From Nonomuraea fuscirosea (lineage in GTDB: Bacteria; Actinomycetota; Actinomycetes; Streptosporangiales; Streptosporangiaceae), in the NCBI RefSeq assembly GCF_003001935.1, contig NZ_PVNG01000022.1, positions 1 to 64,000 on the forward strand: a stretch of DNA of 64,000 bases, written 5' to 3'. Positions 30,841 to 40,174 of this stretch are shown one piece after another. Position numbers and translations under genes: made by a program. The notes under the pieces are model-generated. The model saw only the letters and a list, made by a program, of their open reading frames with translations, had not been told where the DNA came from and ran no database searches. The stretch's first letter is position 1, and the number at the start of each line of letters is the position of its first letter.

Positions 30841-32448
30841 GTGAGCTCTGAGTTCAGCCGCCGCGACTTCCTGCGTTACAGCGGGGCGAGCGGGGCGGCG
30901 GCGTTCATCGCGGCCACGCTCTCCGCCTGTTCAGGAGGCCCGGCCTCGACCGGGTCGGTCGGCGCCGGATCCGACAAGGACCTCATCACCGCCGTCATCG
31001 GGTACGGCAACGACCAGAGCTGGGACCCCACCCAGACGGCCTCGGCCTTCGCCATGGCCGGGATCAACCACGTCTACGAGGGCCTGCTCGACACCGACCC
31101 GATCACCCGCGAGCCGTACCCGGCGCTGGCCACCGCGCTGCCGTCCGACCTGAACGCGACCACGTGGACGTTCACCCTCAGGGACGGCGCCACGTGGCAC
31201 GACGGGCAGCCCGTCACCGCCGACGACGTCGTCTTCACGTTCGAGCGGGTGCTCGACCCCGAGGCGAACGTGCTCATCGGCAACTTCTTCAGGACCTGGC
31301 TGAAGGAGGTGAAGAAGGTGGACGAGAAGAACGTGGAGCTGGTGTTCAAGTACGCCTTCCCCGACGCGGCGCCGCGGCTGACCATCGCCAAGATCATGCC
31401 GAAGCACGTGTTCGGCCAGCCGGGCGCCTGGGACCAGGCCAAGGGCGGCAAGGCGGTGGGGTCGGGGCCGTACAAACTGGCCGCGCACAACCCGAAGTCC
31501 AACACCGCGTTCGAGGCGTTCGACCGCTACAACGGGCCGCGCCCGGCCACGGTCAAGAAGATGAACTGGCTGACGATCGTGGACGCCGCCGCCCGCGTGG
31601 CCAAGATCTCCGGCGGCTCGGCCGAGGCGCAGATCGCCGACAACATCCCGTACGCCAACGTCGACCAGCTCAAGCAGCAGGGCCTGACGGTCGAGGGCGG
31701 CAAGGGCATGAACCACATGTTCCTGATGTTCAACACCGGCACCAAGCCGTTCGACGACGTACGGGTGCGCCAGGCCCTGCACTACGCCATCGACAAGCAG
31801 AAGATGATCGACGTGGCGCTCAAGGGCCACGGCACCGCCTCCAGCTCCTTCCTCAACGAGGGTCACCCCGACCACCAGCGCGCCTCGGTCGTCTACGACT
31901 ACGACCCGGACAAGGCCAAGGCGCTGCTGAAGGAGGCGGGGGTCACCGACCTGACGATCAACCTGATGGCGGTGAACGTGAGCTGGATGGTGGACTGCCT
32001 GCCCACGATCGCCGCCTCCTGGGAGGCCGTCGGCGTCAAGACCACGCTGGAGCCGCAGGACACGGCCGCGCTGTTCACCAAGATGGACCAGATGCAGGAC
32101 TACCAGGCCGTCGCCGCGGCATCCAACCCCAACCAGTTCGGCATGGACGCCGACCTGATCCTGCACTACAACTACGTGCCCGGCGGCCTGTGGATGAAGT
32201 ACGCCCACTGGGACGGCACCAAGGACGCCGAGAAGCTGTTCACGATGATGGACGAGGCGGGCAAGGAGACGGACAAGGCCCAGCGAACCGAGCTGATCCA
32301 CAAATATCTGGACTTCGTGGCTGAGCAGGCCGTCCTCTACCCGGTCGTGCACAACGAGCTGATGACCGCCTACGACCCGAAGAAGCTGTCCGGCGTCCGC
32401 GCCCAGCCGTACCCCGGCATCACCCTGCTGCAGGCCAAGAGGACATGA
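30841..32448 (+). CDS. Dipeptide/oligopeptide-type ABC binding lipoprotein, Tat-exported
   Basis: 535 residues from GTG 30841, placed by the GGAGG upstream. A twin-arginine signal (SRRDFLRYSG, Arg7-Arg8) and lipobox LSAC (Cys30) mark a Tat-exported lipoprotein. The mature protein is SBP family 5 (for example WTFTLRDGATWHDGQPVTADDV and VRQALHYAIDKQKM). Family 5 proteins bind peptides, nickel, sugars or acids; the aldolase at the operon end suggests a sugar acid or related ligand rather than a peptide. Confidence 0.92.
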   Translation: MSSEFSRRDFLRYSGASGAAAFIAATLSACSGGPASTGSVGAGSDKDLITAVIGYGNDQSWDPTQTASAFAMAGINHVYEGLLDTDPITREPYPALATALPSDLNATTWTFTLRDGATWHDGQPVTADDVVFTFERVLDPEANVLIGNFFRTWLKEVKKVDEKNVELVFKYAFPDAAPRLTIAKIMPKHVFGQPGAWDQAKGGKAVGSGPYKLAAHNPKSNTAFEAFDRYNGPRPATVKKMNWLTIVDAAARVAKISGGSAEAQIADNIPYANVDQLKQQGLTVEGGKGMNHMFLMFNTGTKPFDDVRVRQALHYAIDKQKMIDVALKGHGTASSSFLNEGHPDHQRASVVYDYDPDKAKALLKEAGVTDLTINLMAVNVSWMVDCLPTIAASWEAVGVKTTLEPQDTAALFTKMDQMQDYQAVAAASNPNQFGMDADLILHYNYVPGGLWMKYAHWDGTKDAEKLFTMMDEAGKETDKAQRTELIHKYLDFVAEQAVLYPVVHNELMTAYDPKKLSGVRAQPYPGITLLQAKRT

Positions 32449-33404
32449 CGCTCGTCATCCGGATGCTGCTGCGGCGGCTCCTCATCCTGATCCCCCTGGT
32501 GCTCGGCGTGATCGCGTTCGTGTTCATCGTCATGCGCTTCTCCAGCAGCAAGCCGGAGTACGCCTACTTCCAGGGCGCGAACCCGACCCCCGAGCAGATC
32601 CACCAGTTCCAGCTCGAGAACGGCCTGCTGGACCCGCTGCCCGTGCGTTACGTGCGCTTCGTCGCCGACCTCGCGCAGGGCGACATGGGCACCAGCGTGC
32701 TGACCAGGAAGCCGGTCATCGAGTCGGTCATGACCGCGCTGCCGCTGACCCTGCAGCTCACGCTGCTCGGGCTGGTGGTGGCCGTGGTGCTGTCGCTGGC
32801 GTTCGGCGTGACGGGGGCGCTGTTCCGCGACCGCTGGCCCGACCAGGTGATCCGGGTGGTGTCGCTGATCGGGGTGGCGGCGCCGGCGTTCTGGCTGGCG
32901 CTGCTGATGATCCAGTGGCTGGCCGTCGGGGAGGGGCTCTTCCCGACCGGCGGCTACATCAACCCGGCCGACTCGGTGACCGGGTGGCTGCGGTCGATGA
33001 CGCTGCCCGCCCTGTCGCTGTCGCTGCCGATCGCCGCCCAGCTCATCCGCGTCATCCGCACGTCGATGGTGGAGGAGCTGGACCGCGACTACGTCCGCAC
33101 CGCGATCGGCAGCGGCCTGCCGATGATCGTGGTCGTCGGCCGGAACGTGCTGCGCAACGCCCTGATCAACCCACTGACCGTGCTCGGCCTGCGCATCGGC
33201 TACCTGATCGGCGGCACGGTCGTGATCGAGACGATCTACGGGCTGCCCGGCATGGGCCAGCTCATGATCAACGCGGTCCGCGACGGTGACCCGGCGGTCG
33301 TCCAGGGCGTGGTGCTGACCATCGCGATCGGCTTCATGGTCGTCAACCTGATCGTCGACGTCCTCTACCTGCTGGTCAATCCCCGCCTCAGGAGCGCCAC
33401 ATGA
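32445..33404 (+). CDS. Dpp-type ABC transporter permease (DppB-like)
   Basis: 319 residues starting within the binding-protein stop (ATGA). The long N-terminal helix, large extracytoplasmic loop and following membrane helices match DppB permeases. The ATPase-contact loop is in the segment SMVEELDRDYVRTAIGSGLP (near residue 207-226). It pairs with the permease part of the fused protein encoded next. Confidence 0.92.
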   Translation: MTLVIRMLLRRLLILIPLVLGVIAFVFIVMRFSSSKPEYAYFQGANPTPEQIHQFQLENGLLDPLPVRYVRFVADLAQGDMGTSVLTRKPVIESVMTALPLTLQLTLLGLVVAVVLSLAFGVTGALFRDRWPDQVIRVVSLIGVAAPAFWLALLMIQWLAVGEGLFPTGGYINPADSVTGWLRSMTLPALSLSLPIAAQLIRVIRTSMVEELDRDYVRTAIGSGLPMIVVVGRNVLRNALINPLTVLGLRIGYLIGGTVVIETIYGLPGMGQLMINAVRDGDPAVVQGVVLTIAIGFMVVNLIVDVLYLLVNPRLRSAT

Positions 33405-35347
33405 ACCGGTTCCAGCTGCGAGGAGGACTGGCCGAGCGCCTGTCCAGGCCGGGCGTCGGCTTCCGCCGGCTCAGACCGCTGTCGTGGGTGGCGGTCGGCA
33501 TCGTCGCCGTGGTCGTGCTGGCGGCGCTGCTGGCGCCGTGGATCGCGCCGCACTCGCCGTACTTCCAGGAGGCCGCCGGCGGCGGCCCCTCCGCCCAGCA
33601 CTGGATGGGCCTCGACAGCGCCAACCGCGACATCCTGTCCAGGCTCCTGTACGGCGCCCGCTGGTCGCTCATCATCGGCCTCGGCGCCACCGGGCTCGCG
33701 CTGGTCGCCGGCGCGATCGTCGGCGCGGTCGCGGCCACCTCGCGCCGGGCCGTGGACGAGACCGTCATGCGCCTGCTCGACGTCGTCATGGCCTTCCCCG
33801 GCATCGCCCTGGCCGCGGTGCTCGTGGCGGTGTTCGGTGGCAGCATCCCGGTGCTGGTCATGGCCATGGCCTTCCTCTACATGCCGTCCGTGGCCAGGGT
33901 CGTGCGGGCCAACGTGATCGCCCAGTACGGCGAGGACTACGTCGCCGCCGAGCGCATCATCGGCGCCCGCACCCCGCACATCCTGATCAAGCACGTCGCG
34001 ATCAACTGCGCCGCGCCGGTGCTGGTGTTCTGCACGGTCATGGTGGCCGACGCGATCGTGTTCGAGGCGTCGCTGTCGTTCATCGGCGCCGGCGTACGCC
34101 CGCCGAACCCCTCATGGGGCAGCGTCATCGCCGACGGCAAGAACATGGTGCTGCTCGGCGGCTGGTGGGCCACGGTCTTCCCCGGCCTGCTGATCCTCGT
34201 CACCGTGCTCGCGCTCAACATCCTGTCCGAGGGCATCTCCGACGCCTGGGCCGCCCCGGCCGCGCGCAAGCCGGTCGCCCGCAAGGACGACGCCTTCGAG
34301 CGGGCCACCCCCGGCTCCGGCGAGGTCGTCGAGCTGCCGGGACTGGCCGAGGCCGCGCGCAGGCTGGCCGAGCGGGCCCGCCCGCTGCCGCAGGGCCCGC
34401 CGATCCTCACCGTCGAACGGCTGCGGATCGGGTTCGCCGAGGGCGTCGACATCGTGGACGGCATCGGCTTCGAGGTACGCCCGGGAGAAGTGCTCGGCCT
34501 GGTCGGCGAGTCGGGCTGCGGCAAGACGCTGACCGCCCTGACCGTGATGGGCCTGCAGCCCCGCCACGCCCGCGTCAGCGGCCACATCCGCTTCGACGGG
34601 CGCGAGCTGCTCGCGGAGCCGAAACGGGCCCGCCGCCGGCTGCTCGGGCACGAGATGGCGATGATCTACCAGGACGCCCTCTCCTCGCTCAACCCGGCCA
34701 TGACCATCAAGGCCCAGCTCAAGCAGCTCACCCGGCGCGGCGGCCGGCGCAGCCCCGCCGAGCTGCTCGAACTCGTCGGCCTCGACGCCCGCCGCACCCT
34801 GACCTCCTACCCGCACGAGCTGTCCGGCGGGCAGCGGCAGCGGGTGCTGATCGCGATGGCGCTCTCGCGCGACCCCAAGCTGATCGTCGCCGACGAGCCC
34901 ACCACCGCGCTCGACGTCACCGTCCAGGCGCAGGTCATCGAGCTGCTGCTGAAGCTGCGGGAGGAGCTGGGCTTCGCGCTGATCCTCGTCTCCCACGACC
35001 TCGCGCTGGTCGCCGACGTGACCGACCGGGTCGTGGTCATGTACGGCGGCCAGATCGTCGAGACCGGCGTCACCGCCGCCCTGGTCGGGGCGCCCGCCCA
35101 CCACTACGCCCGGGGCCTGCTCGGCTCGGTGCTGTCGCTGGAGTCGGGGGCCGAGCGGCTGACCCAGATCCGCGGCGTGGTGCCGGCTCCGGCCGACTTC
35201 CCGCCCGGCTGCCGGTTCGCCGACCGGTGCCCGATGGCCACAGACGTGTGCCGTACCGAGAGCCCGGCGCTGGACGGGGACGCCACGCATCGCGTCGCCT
35301 GTCACCATCCCGCGCAGGCGCTGGTGAGGAGTGAGCAGCATGCTTGA
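33401..35347 (+). CDS. Fused ABC permease (DppC-like) and ATP-binding protein (DppD-like)
   Basis: 648 residues in one frame, starting in an ATGA overlap. Residues ~1-285 are a DppC-type permease (LLAPWIAPHSPYFQEA; HWMGLDSANRDILSRLLYGAR; coupling loop near RIIGARTPHIL). A linker of about 45 residues follows, then an ATPase from ~325: Walker A GESGCGKTL near 369, signature SGGQRQRVLIAMAL near 473, Walker B LIVADEPTTAL and the DppD C-terminal Cys cluster (CRFADRCPMATDVCR). The fusion ties one ATPase to one permease and is known in some actinobacteria. No frameshift is seen. Confidence 0.92.
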   Translation: MNRFQLRGGLAERLSRPGVGFRRLRPLSWVAVGIVAVVVLAALLAPWIAPHSPYFQEAAGGGPSAQHWMGLDSANRDILSRLLYGARWSLIIGLGATGLALVAGAIVGAVAATSRRAVDETVMRLLDVVMAFPGIALAAVLVAVFGGSIPVLVMAMAFLYMPSVARVVRANVIAQYGEDYVAAERIIGARTPHILIKHVAINCAAPVLVFCTVMVADAIVFEASLSFIGAGVRPPNPSWGSVIADGKNMVLLGGWWATVFPGLLILVTVLALNILSEGISDAWAAPAARKPVARKDDAFERATPGSGEVVELPGLAEAARRLAERARPLPQGPPILTVERLRIGFAEGVDIVDGIGFEVRPGEVLGLVGESGCGKTLTALTVMGLQPRHARVSGHIRFDGRELLAEPKRARRRLLGHEMAMIYQDALSSLNPAMTIKAQLKQLTRRGGRRSPAELLELVGLDARRTLTSYPHELSGGQRQRVLIAMALSRDPKLIVADEPTTALDVTVQAQVIELLLKLREELGFALILVSHDLALVADVTDRVVVMYGGQIVETGVTAALVGAPAHHYARGLLGSVLSLESGAERLTQIRGVVPAPADFPPGCRFADRCPMATDVCRTESPALDGDATHRVACHHPAQALVRSEQHA

Positions 35348-36329
35348 GCTGAAGGACGTGCACGTCGTGCACAAGGCCCGCTCGGGCGGCCTGTTCGCGC
35401 GCGACCGCGTGCACGCGCTGACCGGCGCCAGCCTCACGGTCGGCGCCGGCGAGACGGTCGGGATCGTGGGTGAGTCGGGCTGCGGCAAGTCCACGCTGGC
35501 CAAGGTGCTGGTCGGGCTGCAGCGGCCGGTCTCGGGCAGCGTCACCTTCCGCGGGCGCGAGCTGTGGGGGCTGAAGGAGTCCGAGCGGCGCGCGCTGATC
35601 GGCTCCAGCGTGGGGATGATCTTCCAGGACCCGGCCACGGCGCTCAACCGGCGGCTGCCGATCCGTCAGGTGCTGCGCGACCCGCTCAACGTGCACGGGC
35701 GCGGCACCCCCGCCCAGCGCGACGCCCGCGTGCGCGAACTGCTCGACCTGGTCGGCCTGCCGGCCAGCGCGGCCGACGCGCTGCCGAGCCAGCTCTCCGG
35801 CGGCCAGCGGCAGCGGGTGGCCGTGGCCAGGGCGCTGGCGCTCGAACCCGAGCTGGTCGTGGCCGACGAGCCGACCAGCGCGCTCGACGTGTCCGTCCGC
35901 GCGCAGATCCTCAACCTGCTGCTCGACCTGAAGGAACGGCTCGGCCTGGCCCTGGTGTTCGTCTCGCACGACATCCAGACCGTACGCCGGATGAGCGACC
36001 GGGTCGTGACCATGTACCTGGGGCGCATCGTCGAGCAGACCCCCGCCGCCGCGGTCCCGCTGGGCGCGCGGCACCCCTACACGCGGGCGCTGTTCTCGGC
36101 CACGCCCGGGCTGATCTCGCCGATCAACCCGATCCCGCTGGTGGGCGCCGTGCCCTCGGCCACCAGGCCGCCCAGCGGATGCCCGTTCCGTACCCGGTGC
36201 TGGCGGGCGGACGACGTCTGCGCGGCCGAATGGCCGGCCGCGCAGACCCAGGACGGCCACCTCTTCCACTGCCATCACCCGGTGGCGGCTGGCGCCACCG
36301 ACCTCGAACTGATCCAGGAGCATGCATGA
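35340..36329 (+). CDS. Dpp-type ABC transporter ATP-binding protein (DppF-like)
   Basis: About 329 residues from ATG 35340, which is 9 bases after GAGGA; GTG 35331 is the other option. Walker A is GESGCGKSTLAK, the signature is LSGGQRQRVAVARALA, Walker B is LVVADEPTSALD, and a C-terminal CPFRTRC...C cluster is typical of oligopeptide-transporter ATPases. Eight bases overlap the fusion gene, and the stop overlaps the aldolase start. It supplies the second nucleotide-binding domain of the transporter. Confidence 0.92.
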   Translation: MLELKDVHVVHKARSGGLFARDRVHALTGASLTVGAGETVGIVGESGCGKSTLAKVLVGLQRPVSGSVTFRGRELWGLKESERRALIGSSVGMIFQDPATALNRRLPIRQVLRDPLNVHGRGTPAQRDARVRELLDLVGLPASAADALPSQLSGGQRQRVAVARALALEPELVVADEPTSALDVSVRAQILNLLLDLKERLGLALVFVSHDIQTVRRMSDRVVTMYLGRIVEQTPAAAVPLGARHPYTRALFSATPGLISPINPIPLVGAVPSATRPPSGCPFRTRCWRADDVCAAEWPAAQTQDGHLFHCHHPVAAGATDLELIQEHA

Positions 36330-37246
36330 CGACCTCTGCCGCCCCCCTGACTGGAGTAATCCCCCCGGTCTGCACCCCCATGACCCCCGACTACGAGGTG
36401 GACGTCGCCTCGATGGTCCGGCTGGTCGATCATCTGGTCGGGGGCGGGGTGGACGCGCTGTTCGTGCTGGGGTCGTCGTCGGAGGTGGCGTACCTGACGG
36501 ACGCGCAGCGGCGCACGGTGCTGGACACCGTGGTCGGGCACGTCGCCGGGCAGGTGCCGGTACTGGCCGGGGTGATCGACATGACCACGCCGCGGGTGCT
36601 GGAGCACGCCCGGGTCGCGATCGAGGCGGGGGCGGCCGGCCTGGTGGCGACCGCGCCGTTCTACACGCGGACGCATCCCGACGAGATCCGCACCCACTTC
36701 AGGACCCTCGCCGCGCGGACCGGGCTGCCGGTCTACGCCTACGACCTGCCGGTGTCCGTGCACACCAAGCTGAGCGCGGACCTGCTGCTCGAACTGGCCG
36801 CGGAAGGCGTACTGGCCGGGGTGAAGGACTCCAGCGGCGACGACGGCGGCCTGCGCGCGGTCATCCTGGGCCGCCGGCCGCCCTTCAGCGTCCTCACCGG
36901 GTCCGAGGTGACCGTCGACTCCGCGCTGTGGATGGGCGCCGACGGCGTCGTGCCCGGACTCGGGAACGTGGATCCGCACGGCTACGTCGAGCTCTACCGC
37001 TGCGCCGCGCGCGGCGACTGGCAGGCGGCCAGGGCGGAGCAGGAGCGCCTGGCCCGGCTGTTCGGCATCGTGCACGTCGGCGGCGCGCGCATGGGCGGCA
37101 GCTCGTCGGGGCTGGGCGCGTTCAAGGCCGCGCTGCACCTGCGCGGCGTCATCGACTGCCCGGTGACCGCGCTGCCGCAGATCCCGCTGAACGAGGACGA
37201 GATCGGCCGGATCGGCAAGCTGCTGGCCGGTGCCGGCCTGCTCTGA
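36326..37246 (+). CDS. DapA/NAL-family aldolase or synthase
   Basis: 306 residues, ATGA-coupled to the ATPase gene. The class-I Schiff-base Lys is Lys167 in GVKDSSGD. The carboxylate-binding loop that is usually G(T/S)(T/S)GE is GSSSE here, and the catalytic Tyr region is YAYDLP rather than YNxP. These changes argue against true dihydrodipicolinate synthase. A 2-keto-3-deoxy acid aldolase, N-acetylneuraminate lyase or related catabolic lyase fits the transport context. A terminator follows at 37265-37303. Confidence 0.85.
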   Translation: MTTSAAPLTGVIPPVCTPMTPDYEVDVASMVRLVDHLVGGGVDALFVLGSSSEVAYLTDAQRRTVLDTVVGHVAGQVPVLAGVIDMTTPRVLEHARVAIEAGAAGLVATAPFYTRTHPDEIRTHFRTLAARTGLPVYAYDLPVSVHTKLSADLLLELAAEGVLAGVKDSSGDDGGLRAVILGRRPPFSVLTGSEVTVDSALWMGADGVVPGLGNVDPHGYVELYRCAARGDWQAARAEQERLARLFGIVHVGGARMGGSSSGLGAFKAALHLRGVIDCPVTALPQIPLNEDEIGRIGKLLAGAGLL

Positions 37247-37264
37247 CGGCCTGTTCTCAGGGGG

Positions 37265-37303
37265 TTCACGTCCCGCCTCCCCGGAGGGAGAGGCGGACGT
37301 GAA
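37265..37303. terminator. Terminator at convergence of aldolase and catalase genes
   Basis: TTCACGTC plus CGCCTC on the left pair with GAGGCG plus GACGTGAA on the right, with one bulged C (37273). The stem is 14 bp around an 10-base loop. It probably works in both directions. Confidence 0.8.
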
Positions 37304-37314
37304 GGGACGGCGGG

Positions 37315-38967
37315 TCAGGCGTGCGTGGCCCGCTCGTTCGGCACGCAGTGCGTCATCTTCAGGCCCTCGACGTCACGGGGGCCGTTCCTGCCCAGCTTGG
37401 CCAGGCGGTCGCGGTCCTCGTCGGTGAGGTCCTGGCTCTGCAGCGGCTCCAGGCCGGCGACGTCGTCGGGCGTGATGCCCAGACCCTCGCCCACCCGCAG
37501 CCCCAGGTCGTCCTCGACCAGCAGGAAGTGCCAGACCATGCGCTCCTGGATGGCCCGGTCGCACTGCTTGAGAGCCGTGACGAAGTTGAGCACCAGATCG
37601 TCGCGCTCCCACTCCTCCATCAGCAGATAGCGCTGACCGGCCTGCTTGTAGTCGTTGGTCCGCGGGATCCGCTTGCGCGTGAGCCGGCCGCTGACCTGCG
37701 GGCCGACCTCGTCCGGATGCGGATAGTGGGCCTCGCGCAGGCCGTCGCGCAGCGAGGGCTCGTAGTTGATGTGCGGGCTCTCGCCGGCCGAGTCGACGAA
37801 ATACGTCATCTGGCCGTCGCGCTGGTTGGTCCGGCAGGTCGCCTTCGTCTGGTTGACCGGGAGCTGCAGGTAGTTCGGGCCGACCCGGTAGCGCTGCGTG
37901 TCGCTGTAGGAGAACGTCCGCCCGACCAGCATCTTGTCGTCGGAGAAGTCGAGCCCGTCCACGAGCACGCCGGTGCCGAACGACGCCTGCTCGTTCTCGG
38001 CGAACTGGTTCTCCACGTTGCGGTCCAGCACCAGCCGCCCGACCGGCAGCGCGGGGAAGTCGTTCTCCGGCCAGGTCTTGGTGTCGTCGAGCGGGTCGAA
38101 GTCCAGCTCGGGGTGCTCGTCGTCGCTCATGACCTGCACCAGCAACTCCCACTCGGGGAAGTCGCCGCGCTCGATCGCCTCGTACAGGTCCTTGGTGGCG
38201 TGCCCCAGGTCCTCCGCCTGCACGGCGGCGGCGTCGGCCGCGGTCATGCTGCGCACGCCCTGCTTGGGCATCCAGTGGTACTTCACCAGATGCGTCTCGC
38301 CCTGCGCGTTGACCCACCGGTAGGTGTTCACGCCGAAGCCCTGCATGTGCCGGTAGTCGGCGGGGATGCCGCGCGGGCTGAACAGGTTGACCAGCATGTG
38401 CATGCACTCGGGCGTCTGCGACATGAAGTCGAAGATCCGGTTCGGATCCTGCCTGAAGGTGACGGGGTCGGGCTTGAGCGAGTGGATGACGTCGGGGAAC
38501 TTGATGGCGTCCCGGATGAAGAAGACCGCCAGGTTGTTGCCCACGAGGTCCCAGTTGCCGTCCTCGGTGTAGAACTTGATCGCGAAGCCGCGCGGGTCGC
38601 GGGCCGTCTCGGCCGAGTCGCGCCCGCCGATCACGGTGGAGAAGCGCAGGGCGACGTCGGTGCGCTTGCCCGCCTCCTGGAACAGCTTGGCGCGCGTGTA
38701 GCGGGCGATCGGCTCGTCGCCGAGCTTGCCGTACGCCTCGAAGTAGCCGTAGCTGAGCGCGCCCCTCGCGTGCACCACGCGCTCGGGGATGCGTTCCCGG
38801 TCGAAGTGACTGATCTTCTCCAGGAACTGGTAGTTCTCCAGCGTCGCCGGCCCGCGCGGGCCGATCGTGCGCTGGTTCTGGTTGTCGTAGACCGGGTGCC
38901 CCTGCCTGTTGGTGAGCACCTCACGCTGGTCGTCGGGCCGCGAGCCCTGGCCAGAGACGTCTGTCAT
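37315..38967 (-). CDS. kat: Monofunctional heme catalase, clade-3 length
   Basis: 550 residues from ATG 38967. The distal His is His66 in RVVHARG, the catalytic Asn lies in LVGNNLAVFFIRD (about 141-153), and the proximal heme ligand Tyr lies in RTFSYSDTQRYR. NADPH-site residues and the C-terminal extension are those of small-to-medium catalases. It disproportionates H2O2 in the cytoplasm. The promoter region has GTTT-N15-GGGCA (39004-39027), suggesting general-stress sigma control rather than only peroxide sensing; no OxyR or Fur gene is adjacent. Confidence 0.95.
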   Translation of the reverse strand: MTDVSGQGSRPDDQREVLTNRQGHPVYDNQNQRTIGPRGPATLENYQFLEKISHFDRERIPERVVHARGALSYGYFEAYGKLGDEPIARYTRAKLFQEAGKRTDVALRFSTVIGGRDSAETARDPRGFAIKFYTEDGNWDLVGNNLAVFFIRDAIKFPDVIHSLKPDPVTFRQDPNRIFDFMSQTPECMHMLVNLFSPRGIPADYRHMQGFGVNTYRWVNAQGETHLVKYHWMPKQGVRSMTAADAAAVQAEDLGHATKDLYEAIERGDFPEWELLVQVMSDDEHPELDFDPLDDTKTWPENDFPALPVGRLVLDRNVENQFAENEQASFGTGVLVDGLDFSDDKMLVGRTFSYSDTQRYRVGPNYLQLPVNQTKATCRTNQRDGQMTYFVDSAGESPHINYEPSLRDGLREAHYPHPDEVGPQVSGRLTRKRIPRTNDYKQAGQRYLLMEEWERDDLVLNFVTALKQCDRAIQERMVWHFLLVEDDLGLRVGEGLGITPDDVAGLEPLQSQDLTDEDRDRLAKLGRNGPRDVEGLKMTHCVPNERATHA

Positions 38968-39003
38968 CGCATTTCCCTTCCCCCGGACGAGGTTTTCCCC
39001 GCC

Positions 39004-39027
39004 TGCCCTCAAGGCCGGAACGGAAAC
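39004..39027 (-). promoter_or_regulatory. Stress-sigma-like promoter of catalase (GTTT-N15-GGGCA)
   Basis: On the minus strand GTTT (39027-39024) and GGGCA (39008-39004) are separated by 15 bases, with the catalase ATG at 38967. The elements match those before topoisomerase IB and the BON gene. Confidence 0.65.
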
Positions 39028-39040
39028 GGGCAAAGATCCG

Positions 39041-39415
39041 CTAACCGCGGCGGCTGCCCGGCGGGACGACCTGGAGGGCGGCCTCCAGCGCGGTGGCCTC
39101 CTCGGGGGTGAGGCGTTCGAGGAAGTGGACCAGGGTGGCGGCCTGGTTGCCGCTGCCGGCCAGCGCGTGGCGCATCAGCTCCGCGGTGTAGGCCTCCTTG
39201 GTGGCGATCGGCTCGTAGACGTAGGCCCGGCCGACCGGCTCGCGCTTGAGCAGGCCCTTGGTGTGCAGCTTGTCCATCACGGTCATGACCGTGGTGTAGG
39301 CGATCTCGCGCTCCGTACGGAGGTCTTCGAGCACGTCACGGACGGAGGCGGGCCTGCGGTAGGACCACATCCTGTCCATGATCGTGGACTCGAGCTCTCC
39401 CAGAGGCCGCTTCAT
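39041..39415 (-). CDS. BlaI/MecI/CopY-family transcriptional regulator
   Basis: 124 residues from ATG 39415 (GTG 39421 would add two). The winged helix is seen in LGELESTIMDRMW, ASVRDVLEDL and YTTVMTVMDKLHTKGLL, with the dimerisation tail after it. BlaI-type repressors are usually inactivated by a membrane sensor peptidase (BlaR/M56), but none is encoded next to it. Its targets may include the divergent hemerythrin gene. It lies upstream of the catalase promoter on the same strand, about 14 bases from the -35 element. Confidence 0.88.
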   Translation of the reverse strand: MKRPLGELESTIMDRMWSYRRPASVRDVLEDLRTEREIAYTTVMTVMDKLHTKGLLKREPVGRAYVYEPIATKEAYTAELMRHALAGSGNQAATLVHFLERLTPEEATALEAALQVVPPGSRRG

Positions 39416-39482
39416 GCCCACATGCTACGGGTTGCAGCCGGCCACAACCGGTTCACAACCGGGCCGGGCGACCCTGACAGGC

Positions 39483-40136
39483 GTGACTGCTGACAACAAG
39501 CCCGCCATCTGGGAGATGGTGGTCGTCCACCGCATGTTCCGGCGCGAACTCAAGCTCGCTCCCGGGCTCATCCGCCAGGTGCCCGCCGGGGACACCGCCA
39601 GGGCCGGCACGCTGGCCGCCCACGTCGAAGAGGTCCTTGAGGGCCTGCACCACCACCACGAGGCCGAGGACAAACTGCTCTGGCCGCTGCTGCTGCGGCG
39701 GGTCGCGTTCGAGGCCGAACTGGTCAACACGATGGAGGCCCAGCACGAGCGGGTGGCCGCCCACATCGAGACGCTCGGCCGGCTGGTGCCCGCCTGGCGG
39801 GCGAGCGCCGCCCCTCAGGACGGCGAGCGGGTCGCCGCCACCGTCGAGCTGCTGCACGGGGAGCTCGTCGTCCACCTCGACCAGGAGGAGGAGCGGATCC
39901 TGCCGCTGGTGTCGGAGCACGTGACCAAGGAGGAGTGGGACCGGCTCGCCGAGTACGGCCGCTCCCACCTGTCGAAGGACCGGCTGCTGGTCCAGCTCGG
40001 CGCGCTGCTGGAGGACGCCACCGACTGGGAGCGGCGCGAGTTCCTGTCCCTGTTGCCGCTGCCCGCCCGGGTGCTGTGGTCGCTGGTCGGCAAGCGGCAG
40101 TACCGCAAGGAGGTCGTCCGCGTACGCGCCGCCTGA
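39483..40136 (+). CDS. Hemerythrin-domain protein
   Basis: 217 residues from GTG 39483. The four-helix diiron site is indicated by His and Glu motifs: VVHRMFRREL, HHHHEAEDKLLWPLL (about 56-70), AQHERVAAHIE and HLDQEEERILP. Such proteins bind O2 or nitric oxide or act as redox/iron sensors in the cytoplasm. The C-terminal ~60 residues form an extra helical extension (ERREFLSLLPLPARVLW). It is divergent from the BlaI-type gene. The neighbourhood of catalase and OsmC-like genes suggests oxidative stress. Confidence 0.88.
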   Translation: MTADNKPAIWEMVVVHRMFRRELKLAPGLIRQVPAGDTARAGTLAAHVEEVLEGLHHHHEAEDKLLWPLLLRRVAFEAELVNTMEAQHERVAAHIETLGRLVPAWRASAAPQDGERVAATVELLHGELVVHLDQEEERILPLVSEHVTKEEWDRLAEYGRSHLSKDRLLVQLGALLEDATDWERREFLSLLPLPARVLWSLVGKRQYRKEVVRVRAA

Positions 40137-40174
40137 CGCCTTCCTGCACTGCCGGCCGGCGCTGTCGTCCGGCG

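Noticed and set aside
37315..38967. Bifunctional catalase-peroxidase
   Set aside because: Motifs are those of monofunctional heme catalase; KatG-type residues and the doubled domain are absent.
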